A stretch of 64,000 nucleotides of DNA from Hallella bergensis DSM 17361 (GTDB lineage: Bacteria > Bacteroidota > Bacteroidia > Bacteroidales > Bacteroidaceae): assembly GCF_000160535.1 (NCBI RefSeq), contig NZ_GG704780.1:281103-345102 (forward strand), written 5' to 3'. Shown one piece after another: positions 34,636-42,805 of the stretch; position 1 is the first letter of the stretch; each line of letters opens with the position of its first letter. The notes under the pieces were generated by a model. It worked only from the letters and a program-made list of their open reading frames with translations, searched no databases and was not told the origin of the DNA. The translations under genes were made by a program, and so were the position numbers.

Positions 34636-35673
34636 TTAGTATTTCATCACCCAAGCATCTGCAAACTCCTGACGACCATGCAGTTTGTTAAGGTCATTGT
34701 AAGCATCTGCCTGCGTGGTGTAGTGGCCGTATACAACCTTAGTATGTTTGTTGTTTGTGTAGACCTCTGCATCGGCAATCCCTTTCTGATGAAGGGAGTT
34801 CACATAAGCTGAAGCATTCTTCTTACTCACCCTACTTGCCAAAACGATAGTAAAGCCTGATTTGTTTTCCTCTTGCGCAATCGCTTTTTCCTTTGACAAC
34901 GATGGGTCAGGAGAAGCCTTTTTCGTACTTTTCACCGCATTCTCAACACGGGTTGTGCCCATCGTAACTTCCTTGGGCATAATATATTCAAGTAAGTTCG
35001 TGTTGATTTTGCTTTGAGTAACATGAGAATGATTGTTGGCTAACGGCGCAGGAATAAGCAGGAAAATGATGAAGGCGATGCATGCCACCGCAATATTGCG
35101 CCAGAGTGTAGTGGTCTTGCCGGTCTCTTCGATATCCTCTTCAACCTCATCTATAGCCTGCTGCTGTATATCCTGCGTTGCCGGATGTACCACCACCTTG
35201 GGCTCAATATGCTGCTCGTCCTGCGTTTGACCGGCACTCTCCTTGTCGAGTTGCGTCAAAGTCTTAAATTCATAATAGCTCAAGCCGTAAAGCGACGGAG
35301 TCAACAGTCCTGCCCGGCAAGGTTCAAACTCAAAGCTACCGTTGCTTTTGAATTTCAACGTGCCGATGCTACTGATTTCGTATTGCCCCTCATTGTTCAA
35401 GTGTTGCTTGAGTTCACGAACCTCATCCTCTATCCGGGCAAGGGCATCCGGATAGCTCATGTCATAAACCTCGACATACGACTGAGCCAGCAGCGAGTCG
35501 TTGAGTGTAAGCTTGGGATTAAACCCGATCGTACGCATAGGGGGGAGGAACGCAGAATCGCGCTCATCTTTGCGAGCCTCAACATAATGTGCCATGAATC
35601 CTCCGAAGTTGGGGATAATGACGCAATCGCTGTTCAGGAGCAATATTTCTATGTGTCTACCGAGTTCTATCAT
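34636..35673 (-). CDS. HU-like (CCDC81-type) DNA-binding domain plus SPOR domain membrane protein
   Basis: A 345-residue protein starting MIELGRHIEILLLNSDCV at 35673. Residues ~1-130 resemble the HU/CCDC81-like DNA-binding domains of Bacteroidota (VIIPNFGGFMAHYVEA, GTLKFKSNGSFEFEP). A membrane helix spans ~192-210 (NIAVACIAFIIFLLIP), and a SPOR domain (~273-345, FTIVLASRVSKKNASAYV) faces the periplasm and should bind denuded septal peptidoglycan. The layout would link the nucleoid to the septum. The promoter lies so close to the ATG that the mRNA may be leaderless. Confidence 0.85.
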   Translation of the reverse strand: MIELGRHIEILLLNSDCVIIPNFGGFMAHYVEARKDERDSAFLPPMRTIGFNPKLTLNDSLLAQSYVEVYDMSYPDALARIEDEVRELKQHLNNEGQYEISSIGTLKFKSNGSFEFEPCRAGLLTPSLYGLSYYEFKTLTQLDKESAGQTQDEQHIEPKVVVHPATQDIQQQAIDEVEEDIEETGKTTTLWRNIAVACIAFIIFLLIPAPLANNHSHVTQSKINTNLLEYIMPKEVTMGTTRVENAVKSTKKASPDPSLSKEKAIAQEENKSGFTIVLASRVSKKNASAYVNSLHQKGIADAEVYTNNKHTKVVYGHYTTQADAYNDLNKLHGRQEFADAWVMKY

Positions 35674-35679
35674 GGATTG

Positions 35680-35711
35680 CAAAGATAATAAAATAATGTG
35701 AATGAAACAAG
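35680..35711 (-). promoter_or_regulatory. Predicted promoter of the HU/SPOR-FHA operon
   Basis: Minus strand: CTTG (complement of 35708-35711), 20-base spacer, TATCTTTG (35680-35687). Only 6 bases separate the -7 box from the ATG at 35673, so the transcript would have almost no leader. Confidence 0.75.
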
Positions 35712-35996
35712 ATTGCCCAAGAAAAAAAAGAAACAAAAATTTTATTGAAAACACTTGGTCAACTCATCGGAAACTACGCTGCAATCGACCAGGGCGCTGT
35801 TACTTTCTTATTATAATAGGATTATACCCCTGACATGAAGTTGTGAGGGCACTGACTTGTGCACACGAGCGTCCCAAAGCAGTAAAATATAATTACCGTT
35901 TTTCAGTCATTGTTTTATTAGACAATTAGAGAGAAAAGCGCCATCTTTTTTCGGCTCGACTGAGACGAGCATGACCAAAAACCGCAAAGTTGCTGC

Positions 35997-36084
35997 GATA
36001 AAAGCCTTCTCATCGCATGGTTAGGCCTTAGTGGCTGTGCGAAAGAAGCTCGATCGCGCGGCGTCTAAAGCCTTTTCGTCTCGC
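35997..36084. repeat. 22-base-period degenerate tandem array 3 (4 units)
   Basis: Units start at 35997, 36019, 36041 and 36063: GATAAAAGCCTTCTCATCGC, GGTTAGGCCTTAGTGGC, GAAAGAAGCTCGATCGC, GTCTAAAGCCTTTTCGTC, each 22 bases. A decayed fifth unit may follow at 36085. Units 2 to 4 line up in order with units 2 to 4 of array 2. Confidence 0.85.
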
Positions 36085-36202
36085 CGTTCGATACTCAATC
36101 GCGGGTGAAAAAAGAGGAGAAAAAGCGTCGTTTTTTCAAAAGCACTGAAGGTCAGGCGTTTGCAAACAACCGCATATTTCACGTATTTTGAGCGAAAGCA
36201 AA

Positions 36203-36218
36203 CTGATTTTAAAATCAG
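36203..36218. promoter_or_regulatory. Perfect 16-bp palindrome
   Basis: CTGATTTT directly followed by AAAATCAG, without a spacer, 56 bases beyond the DUF4738 stop. It could be a terminator stem or a protein-binding site; the AT-rich centre makes a stable RNA hairpin less likely. Confidence 0.45.
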
Positions 36219-36273
36219 CGAAAATGAGAAGGTCCTTTGTCAATATAAATAACCTTCCCTGATGTTTCAGAAC

Positions 36274-37065
36274 TTAGCGTATCGATATTCTTGACTTACC
36301 ACTGAAGCTCACGATAATCTCCACCTCAAAACTGCTCATCGAGTCCGGGATGACAAGGGAAGCGACATAGTGGAAACCATTGTTGTCTACCGCTTTGAAT
36401 ATCAAATCGCTAAACACAGATTGCTCGAGGAATTCGCGAGGGACAAATGAGCTAAAATCATTCTTGTGAAAATCCTTGGAAAACAGTTTTCTGTTGCCAT
36501 GGAAAATGTGTAGGTTGACGATGTTGTCATAGTAAAAGTTGTATACCTCAACCCCCTCATCATTATAGCTGGTTTTGGCAACCTTGTAGGTCGTGGGATT
36601 TACCTGTACATAACAATGGTAACGTTCCCCCTCGTGTACGACAACCGTGTCACGCTTAATCAGTTGGTTCTGATTTAAGGGTTTAGGATGCTTTGTCGGA
36701 AACAGCGTGACGTCTTCTGCATCAGAACTCAGTGTGAGCGTAACTTCTTCATCATTCTGATTTCGGAACTTCAACAGGTGTCTTGTTTGGCGCAAGATGG
36801 GATACTTCACGTCATTCGGTCCGTGCAGGACAAAAGTGTCCTTGAAAATCTGGAAATAAACGGGCTGAATGGTGCTGTCAGGATAAAATATGGTGTCACC
36901 CTTCACTTGAAAAGCTACACTCTGGTTCTCCTCATTGATCCAAATACCTTGCAGCATCTGCTTGGCTTGGACATCTTCCTGCTGACTCGCAGATTGGGGC
37001 TGCTTGTCTTTGCATCCATACAAGATTATACCGCAAAGTAATAGCAACAAGTATTTTTTATTCAT
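36274..37065 (-). CDS. DUF4738-like lipoprotein
   Basis: A 263-residue lipoprotein with signal peptide MNKKYLLLLLCGIILYGC (Cys18). The region LQGIWINEENQSVAFQVKGD begins a beta-rich domain, and the C-terminal part holds CYVQVNPTTYKVAKTSYND, EVYNFYYDNIVNLHIF and HYVASLVIPDSMSSFEVEI, which match my memory of DUF4738 proteins. Function unknown. The start at 37065 was chosen for the signal peptide. Single-gene unit with its own -7 box, divergent from the Wza-like gene. Confidence 0.72.
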   Translation of the reverse strand: MNKKYLLLLLCGIILYGCKDKQPQSASQQEDVQAKQMLQGIWINEENQSVAFQVKGDTIFYPDSTIQPVYFQIFKDTFVLHGPNDVKYPILRQTRHLLKFRNQNDEEVTLTLSSDAEDVTLFPTKHPKPLNQNQLIKRDTVVVHEGERYHCYVQVNPTTYKVAKTSYNDEGVEVYNFYYDNIVNLHIFHGNRKLFSKDFHKNDFSSFVPREFLEQSVFSDLIFKAVDNNGFHYVASLVIPDSMSSFEVEIIVSFSGKSRISIR

Positions 37066-37092
37066 TGTTATATTCAAGTCATAATGACCATG

Positions 37093-37100
37093 CAAAGATA
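37093..37100 (-). promoter_or_regulatory. Predicted -7 box for the DUF4738 gene
   Basis: Minus-strand TATCTTTG, 27 bases before the ATG at 37065. A TTG lies 18 bases upstream, slightly short of the usual spacing. Confidence 0.55.
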
Positions 37101-37227
37101 CAAAAATTTATGAGATCCCAAGTCTTTCAATTATTTTATTTATTTCAACAGGTAGAAGTGATTCGAATTTTAGTTTTCATACAGGTTTTATTATTTTTAT
37201 TTTACGCTTAAATTATCACATTATTTA

Positions 37228-37259
37228 TTTGTCGCTTTGGAAAATATATATTAATTTTG
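37228..37259 (+). promoter_or_regulatory. Predicted promoter of the Wza-like gene
   Basis: TTTG (37228-37231), 20-base spacer, TAATTTTG (37252-37259): full consensus match. The ATG follows after 32 bases. Confidence 0.75.
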
Positions 37260-37291
37260 CAGACAAAACAGAGGTAGAAATTCCATCCAAC

Positions 37292-38089
37292 ATGAAGAAA
37301 CTATTTGTACCCTTTATCCTGTTTGCAATGATAATGCTTGTGGGTAGTTGTTCAAGCAGCAAACACGTTGCCTATTTCCAAAACATTGACACCATCAGCT
37401 TGGCTGCGTCGCGTGGATTATACGATGCGCGCATCATGCCCAAGGATCAATTAACCATTACGGTGCTGACAACCAACCCCGAGGCTTCTGCTCCTTTCAA
37501 CTTGTCGGTATCCAACACCGTAGGCACAAGTGGGCAGCTGGCTGCCAACTCAGGGTCGCTGCAAGGCTATCTTGTGGATAATGATGGAAACATCAACTTT
37601 CCGATCATTGGTACAATTCATGTTGCGGGCAAGACAAAGACCGAGTGCGAGGCCATGATCAAGGAGAAGGTGATGCCTTATCTGAACGCTCGCGAGAATC
37701 CGATTGTCACGGTCAGAATGTCCAGTTACAGAGTAACCGTGATTGGCGAGGTTGGAAGTCCAAGTGTTATCCCGGTATCGACAGAGAAAATGAGCATTAT
37801 CGAGGCGTTGGCTTCGGCCGGAGACCTGAGTATATATGGTAAGCGCGGCAATGTTCTTCTGATACGTGAAGACGCCACCGGCGAAAAACATGCGGTGCGC
37901 ATCAATCTGAACGACGCCAACCTGTTTAACTCTCCTTATTATTATCTGCAACAAAATGACATCGTATATGTCGAGCCGAACTCGACCAAGTCGAAGAACT
38001 CATCTATAGGCAGTAGCACGACAATATGGTTCTCGGTTATCGGCATTGTCACCTCACTCGCTTCATTAGTACTTAACATATTGAGATAA
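37292..38089 (+). CDS. Polysaccharide export lipoprotein, Wza-like
   Basis: A 265-residue outer-membrane export protein. Signal peptide MKKLFVPFILFAMIMLVGSC with lipid Cys20; a poly_export domain (MPKDQLTITVLTTNPEA, YLVDNDGNINFPIIGTIHV), an SLBB-type region (RVTVIGEVGSPSVIPV, DLSIYGKRGNVLLIRE) and a C-terminal membrane helix (WFSVIGIVTSLASLVLNIL). The start at 37292 is set by the signal peptide. No Wzc tyrosine kinase or glycosyltransferase follows; carA is next, so this copy is an orphan of its usual locus. Confidence 0.9.
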   Translation: MKKLFVPFILFAMIMLVGSCSSSKHVAYFQNIDTISLAASRGLYDARIMPKDQLTITVLTTNPEASAPFNLSVSNTVGTSGQLAANSGSLQGYLVDNDGNINFPIIGTIHVAGKTKTECEAMIKEKVMPYLNARENPIVTVRMSSYRVTVIGEVGSPSVIPVSTEKMSIIEALASAGDLSIYGKRGNVLLIREDATGEKHAVRINLNDANLFNSPYYYLQQNDIVYVEPNSTKSKNSSIGSSTTIWFSVIGIVTSLASLVLNILR

Positions 38090-38125
38090 GCCAACAGTTG
38101 AAATATATTAAAACAAGAATATGCG

Positions 38126-38175
38126 AAAATGGAATATTAAATCTTACCTTTGCGTAATTTTTAATATTCCATTTT
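38126..38175. promoter_or_regulatory. Large inverted repeat enclosing the carA -7 box
   Basis: AAAATGGAATATTAAA (38126-38141) and TTTAATATTCCATTTT (38160-38175) are perfect 16-bp arms separated by 18 bases. The loop holds TACCTTTG (38145-38152). If this promoter is used, transcription would start around 38156-38158, at a T-run in the right arm. Candidate operator, or a terminator of the upstream wza-like transcript. Confidence 0.65.
38145..38152 (+). promoter_or_regulatory. Predicted -7 box for carAB
   Basis: TACCTTTG, exact TAnnTTTG match, about 116 bases upstream of the carA ATG. No good TTTG at -33. The 110-base leader contains a 28-codon open frame (38178-38264) ending 4 bases before the carA ATG. 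Confidence 0.5.
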
Positions 38176-38268
38176 TTATGGTAATGTCTCAAGCAGCTGA
38201 CCCAAACGGATGTGTGATATTTCATTCAGTTGCCATAACATCAAGAATACTCTTAAAAACATGATAAG

Positions 38269-39345
38269 ATGAAGAATGTAACCTTAGTATTATCTGACGG
38301 AACAGAATTTCATGGCCAGTCTTTTGGCTATGATGCTCCTGCAGCCGGCGAAGTTGTTTTCAATACCGCTATGATGGGTTATCCCGAATCGCTGACGGAT
38401 CCATCGTATGCAGGCCAGATGATAACTCTAACTTTTCCCTTGGTTGGCAATTATGGTGTGCCACCCTTTACCATCGGGGAAAACGGATTACCCACATTTA
38501 TGGAGAGCGATCGCATCTATGCCTCAGCACTCATTGTATCCGACTACTGCGCTCATTACAGCCATTGGAATGCTGTTGAGAGCTTGGGTGACTGGCTGAA
38601 ACGAGAGCACATCCCCGGCATAACAGGTGTCGACACGCGTCAGCTCACCAAAATACTGCGGAAGCACGGTGTGATGATGGGAACCTTGGTCTTTGATGAT
38701 GAGCCCGACAATGTTCCAGAGGCAAACTACGAGGGAGTCAACTTCGTAGACCAAGTATCCTGCAAGGAAATCATCCGATATAATGAAGGTGCTGGCAAAA
38801 AAGTAGTTCTTGTGGACTGCGGCGTGAAGGCCAACATCATTCGTAGTCTTGTCAAGCGTGGGGCAGAAGTGGTGCGTGTACCTTGGAACTACGATTATAC
38901 CTCTATGGATTTCGATGGACTTTTCTTAGCCAATGGTCCCGGAAACCCCGACACATGCCAAGATGCGGTGGACATTATCCGTAAGCAGATGAGTATGAGC
39001 AACAAACCCATCTGTGGCATTTGTATGGGCAATCAATTGTTGGCCAAAGCCGCCGGGGCAACCATATACAAATTGAAATACGGACATCGCAGCCACAACC
39101 AGCCGGTGCGCCTTGCCGGATCAGATAAGTGCTACATCACGGCTCAAAACCATGGCTATGCGGTCGATGCAAAAACGCTGGGAGAAGACTGGGAAGAATT
39201 GTTTGTCAATATGAACGACGGCTCAAACGAGGGTATCCGTCATAAAACCAATCCATGGTTCACCAGCCAGTTCCATCCCGAGGCTTGTTCCGGGGCGGTG
39301 GATACCATGTTCATGTTCGACAAATTCATCGAAACTCTAAAGTAA
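38269..39345 (+). CDS. carA: Carbamoyl-phosphate synthase small subunit
   Basis: A 358-residue glutaminase subunit starting MKNVTLVLSDGTEFHG. The nucleophile is Cys252 in ICGICMGNQLLAKA; the His/Glu pair is in SQFHPEACSG. It hydrolyses glutamine and passes ammonia to CarB for carbamoyl phosphate, the entry to pyrimidines and arginine. carB follows 7 bases after its stop. Confidence 0.97.
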   Translation: MKNVTLVLSDGTEFHGQSFGYDAPAAGEVVFNTAMMGYPESLTDPSYAGQMITLTFPLVGNYGVPPFTIGENGLPTFMESDRIYASALIVSDYCAHYSHWNAVESLGDWLKREHIPGITGVDTRQLTKILRKHGVMMGTLVFDDEPDNVPEANYEGVNFVDQVSCKEIIRYNEGAGKKVVLVDCGVKANIIRSLVKRGAEVVRVPWNYDYTSMDFDGLFLANGPGNPDTCQDAVDIIRKQMSMSNKPICGICMGNQLLAKAAGATIYKLKYGHRSHNQPVRLAGSDKCYITAQNHGYAVDAKTLGEDWEELFVNMNDGSNEGIRHKTNPWFTSQFHPEACSGAVDTMFMFDKFIETLK

Positions 39346-39352
39346 TTACGTC

Positions 39353-42300
39353 ATGAAAGATACAACCATCAAGAAAGTTTTGTTATTAGGCTCCGGAGCC
39401 CTGAAGATAGGCGAAGCCGGAGAGTTCGACTATTCCGGTTCTCAAGCGCTCAAGGCTCTTCGTGAAGAAGGCATGGAGACCGTCCTCATCAATCCGAATA
39501 TTGCTACGGTTCAAACATCCGAGGGCGTGGCAGACCAGATTTACTACCTCCCCGTACAGCCTTATTTTGTAGAACGAGTCATTGAGAAGGAACGCCCCGA
39601 CGGTATTCTACTCAGTTTTGGCGGGCAGACTGCATTAAACTGTGGAGTGGAACTTTACGAGAGTGGGGTGCTCGACAAATATCATGTGAAGGTGATGGGT
39701 ACACCCGTACGGGCCATCATGGATACAGAAGACCGTGAGCTGTTTGTGGAAAAGCTCAACGAGATAGACGTGAAAACCATCAAAAGCGAAGCCTGCGAAA
39801 GCTTTGATGAAGCGCAGAAGGCAGCCCACGACTTGGGCTATCCGGTGATTGTGCGTGCAGCATACGCGCTTGGTGGACTTGGCTCCGGCTTTGCCGACAA
39901 CGATGAGGAATTGAGTGCCATCTGTGAGAAGGCTTTTTCATTCTCGCCCCAGGTACTTGTCGAAAAGAGTCTGAAGGGATGGAAGGAGATTGAGTATGAA
40001 GTTGTGCGCGACCGCTACGATAACTGCATCACGGTCTGCAACATGGAAAACTTCGACCCCCTGGGCATCCACACCGGCGAGTCTATTGTTATTGCTCCCT
40101 CGCAAACTCTGACCAACAGCGAGTATCATAAACTCCGTGCGCTGAGCATCAAGATTGTGCGTCATGTTGGTATTGTGGGCGAATGCAATGTGCAGTTTGC
40201 TTTCGATCCATCCAGCGAGGACTATCGTGTTATTGAAGTGAACGCCCGCTTGAGTCGCAGTTCTGCTTTAGCCTCCAAGGCAACAGGTTATCCCTTGGCC
40301 TTTGTGGCAGCCAAATTGGGTATGGGCTACGGGCTGTTTGAACTTAAAAACTCGGTGACCAAGACAACGAGTGCCTTTTTCGAACCCGCCCTCGACTATG
40401 TGGTTTGTAAAATCCCGCGTTGGGATCTTTCCAAGTTCCGGGGCGTCGACCGAGAACTCGGCTCGAGCATGAAGAGTGTGGGCGAGGTGATGGCCATTGG
40501 CCGCAACTTTGAGGAAGCCATCCAGAAAGGACTCCGCATGATCGGTCAGGGCATGCATGGCTTTGTCGAGAACAAGGAGTTGGAAATAGAAGATATTGAT
40601 GCGGCCTTGCGCGAGCCCACTGATAAACGTGTGTTTGTCATCTCAAAGGCCATGCACAAGGGCTATACTATCGACCAGATTCATGACCTTACCAAGATAG
40701 ACAAGTGGTTCTTGGCCAAGTTGAAACACATCATCGATATTGATGAGGAACTTAAAAGAACAAATGTTAACACGTTGGATGCCAAACTGCTGCGGGAAGC
40801 CAAGGTGTATGGTTTTACAGACTTCCAGATCGCCCGAGCCATTGGCTTGGAAAAGGAGATGCCACACATGCATCAGGCCATGCTGGCCGTGAGAGGACTC
40901 CGCAAGAGCTTTGGTATACTCCCTGTCGTGAAACAGATCGACACGCTTGCCGCCGAATATCCTGCACAGACCAATTATCTCTATGTCACTTATTCCGGCG
41001 TGGCGAATGATATCACTTTCTCCAACGACAAGCGTTCCATCATCGTGCTTGGCTCCGGTGCCTACCGCATCGGTAGTTCTGTGGAGTTCGACTGGTGCAG
41101 TGTTCAGGCCCTGAACACCATCCGCACACAAGGCTATCGCAGTATTATGATTAACTATAATCCTGAGACGGTATCGACAGACTATGACATGTGCGATCGG
41201 CTTTATTTTGACGAACTGACTTTCGAACGGGTTTTGGACATCATTGAAGCTGAGAATCCACATGGAGTGATCGTTTCCACAGGCGGCCAGATTCCCAACA
41301 ACCTGGCAGTTCACCTTGCCGAGCAGCATGTGCCCATCCTGGGAACATCGGCCAAGGATATAGACAATGCCGAAGACCGCGCTAAGTTCTCGGCCATGCT
41401 GACCCGCAATGGCATCAACCAGCCGGAGTGGAGTGCGCTGACCTCCATGGACGACATCAATCAGTTTGTAGACCGTGTGGGCTTCCCGGTTCTTGTTCGT
41501 CCGAGTTATGTGCTTTCGGGCGCTGCCATGAACGTTTGCTCTAACATGGAGGAGCTGGAGCGCTTCCTCAAACTGGCCGCTAATGTTAGTGAGGATCATC
41601 CGGTTGTGGTGTCAAAGTTTATAGAGAATGCCAAGGAAATAGAAATGGATGCCGTGGCCAAGGAAGGAGAAATATTGGCCTATGCCATTTCAGAGCATAT
41701 TGAGTTTGCAGGTGTACACTCTGGCGATGCGACCATTCAGTTCCCGCCACAGAAGATATATATTGAAACCGTTAGGCGAATCAAGCGCGTGAGCCGTCAG
41801 ATTGCCAAGGAACTGCATATCTCTGGCCCATTCAACATTCAGTTCATGGCTCGTGACAACGACATTCTTGTCATTGAATGCAACCTCCGGGCCAGCCGCT
41901 CCTTCCCGTTTGTGTCTAAAGTTCTCAAGCTTAACCTGATCGACCTGGCCACCAAGGTCATGCTTGGCTTGCCCGTAGAAAAGCCCAGCAAGAACCTTTT
42001 CGACCTCGACTATGTGGGCATCAAGGCCAGCCAGTTCTCTTTCAACCGCTTGCAGAAAGCCGACCCAGTGCTTGGAGTTGATATGAGTTCTACCGGAGAA
42101 GTGGGATGTTTGGGTGATGACACTAACCAAGCTTTGCTCAAGAGCATGCTCTCAGTTGGTCTGCGTATCCCCAAGCACACCGTGTTGCTTTCAACAGGCG
42201 GTGCAAAGCAGAAAGCCGAAATGCTGGATGCAGCCAAGATGCTTATCCAACATGGCTACGAGCTCTATGCTACAAGTGGAACGTCCAAATACCTCAAGGA

Positions 42301-42577
42301 CAACGGTGTGGACAACACCATGGTTTATTGGCCTTCTGATGAAGGGAATGAACCTCAGGCTCTGACCCTGCTCCACGAAAAGAAGATCGACATGGTAGTT
42401 AACATACCGAAGGATTTGACTACTCACGAATTGACCAACGGTTACAAGATTCGGCGTGCAGCCATAGACCTTAATGTGCCACTGATAACCAACAGTCGCT
42501 TGGCCGGTGCCTTTATCACAGCCTTCTGTACTTTGAAACCCGAAGACATTGATATCAAAGCCTGGAGCGAATATTAA
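39353..42577 (+). CDS. carB: Carbamoyl-phosphate synthase large subunit
   Basis: A 1074-residue protein with duplicated ATP-grasp halves: the first begins KKVLLLGSGALKIGEAGEFDYSG and the second, near residue 560, SIIVLGSGAYRIGSSVEFDW. A C-terminal MGS-like allosteric domain (about 940-1074; LLSTGGAKQKAEMLDAAKM and LYATSGTSKYL) should bind UMP or ornithine. Full normal length; ends at a strong terminator. Confidence 0.98.
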   Translation: MKDTTIKKVLLLGSGALKIGEAGEFDYSGSQALKALREEGMETVLINPNIATVQTSEGVADQIYYLPVQPYFVERVIEKERPDGILLSFGGQTALNCGVELYESGVLDKYHVKVMGTPVRAIMDTEDRELFVEKLNEIDVKTIKSEACESFDEAQKAAHDLGYPVIVRAAYALGGLGSGFADNDEELSAICEKAFSFSPQVLVEKSLKGWKEIEYEVVRDRYDNCITVCNMENFDPLGIHTGESIVIAPSQTLTNSEYHKLRALSIKIVRHVGIVGECNVQFAFDPSSEDYRVIEVNARLSRSSALASKATGYPLAFVAAKLGMGYGLFELKNSVTKTTSAFFEPALDYVVCKIPRWDLSKFRGVDRELGSSMKSVGEVMAIGRNFEEAIQKGLRMIGQGMHGFVENKELEIEDIDAALREPTDKRVFVISKAMHKGYTIDQIHDLTKIDKWFLAKLKHIIDIDEELKRTNVNTLDAKLLREAKVYGFTDFQIARAIGLEKEMPHMHQAMLAVRGLRKSFGILPVVKQIDTLAAEYPAQTNYLYVTYSGVANDITFSNDKRSIIVLGSGAYRIGSSVEFDWCSVQALNTIRTQGYRSIMINYNPETVSTDYDMCDRLYFDELTFERVLDIIEAENPHGVIVSTGGQIPNNLAVHLAEQHVPILGTSAKDIDNAEDRAKFSAMLTRNGINQPEWSALTSMDDINQFVDRVGFPVLVRPSYVLSGAAMNVCSNMEELERFLKLAANVSEDHPVVVSKFIENAKEIEMDAVAKEGEILAYAISEHIEFAGVHSGDATIQFPPQKIYIETVRRIKRVSRQIAKELHISGPFNIQFMARDNDILVIECNLRASRSFPFVSKVLKLNLIDLATKVMLGLPVEKPSKNLFDLDYVGIKASQFSFNRLQKADPVLGVDMSSTGEVGCLGDDTNQALLKSMLSVGLRIPKHTVLLSTGGAKQKAEMLDAAKMLIQHGYELYATSGTSKYLKDNGVDNTMVYWPSDEGNEPQALTLLHEKKIDMVVNIPKDLTTHELTNGYKIRRAAIDLNVPLITNSRLAGAFITAFCTLKPEDIDIKAWSEY

Positions 42578-42604
42578 TTTCAGGGAAAGGAATTGTTGAG
42601 ATAT

Positions 42605-42639
42605 GAGCCCCGGAAGTCTTTGTCTGACTTTTGGGGCTC
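42605..42639 (+). terminator. Terminator after carB
   Basis: GAGCCCC (42605-42611) pairs with GGGGCTC (42633-42639), with an inner AAGTC/GACTT stem. Starts 27 bases after the carB stop. Confidence 0.8.
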
Positions 42640-42707
42640 AATTGCTTTGATGGAAAAGTAAAACGATGATGTTCTGACCATCAAATTGATTAATTCTTAT
42701 GGTAAAT

Positions 42708-42739
42708 GTTGGATTACTTGAACGAAAGCGTTAACTTTG
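42708..42739 (+). promoter_or_regulatory. Predicted promoter of the metalloprotease-aroA-porWX run
   Basis: GTTG (42708-42711), 20-base spacer, TAACTTTG (42732-42739). Leader of about 60 bases to the ATG at 42806. No other full promoter was seen before porX, so it may drive the whole run to 50752. Confidence 0.7.
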
Positions 42740-42805
42740 CCATGAACACTGAAATGATAGACGGGAGAATAAGAAGTAGGCACAATCCCTTATAAATACA
42801 GGAGA

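Larger units (their letters stand above)
35674..36273. other. 600-base intergenic region
   Basis: Upstream of the HU/SPOR gene and downstream of the DUF4738 gene. It holds the HU/SPOR promoter (35680-35711), the 22-base-period array 3 (35997-36084), a perfect 16-bp palindrome (36203-36218), and the half-site-like CGTATTTTGA (about 36182). The stretch 35755-35980 has nothing I recognise; TGTGCACA at 35858-35865 is a short palindrome of doubtful meaning. Confidence 0.7.

Noticed and set aside
40643..41599. 318-codon open frame on the minus strand
   Set aside because: Antisense to carB; no family features.
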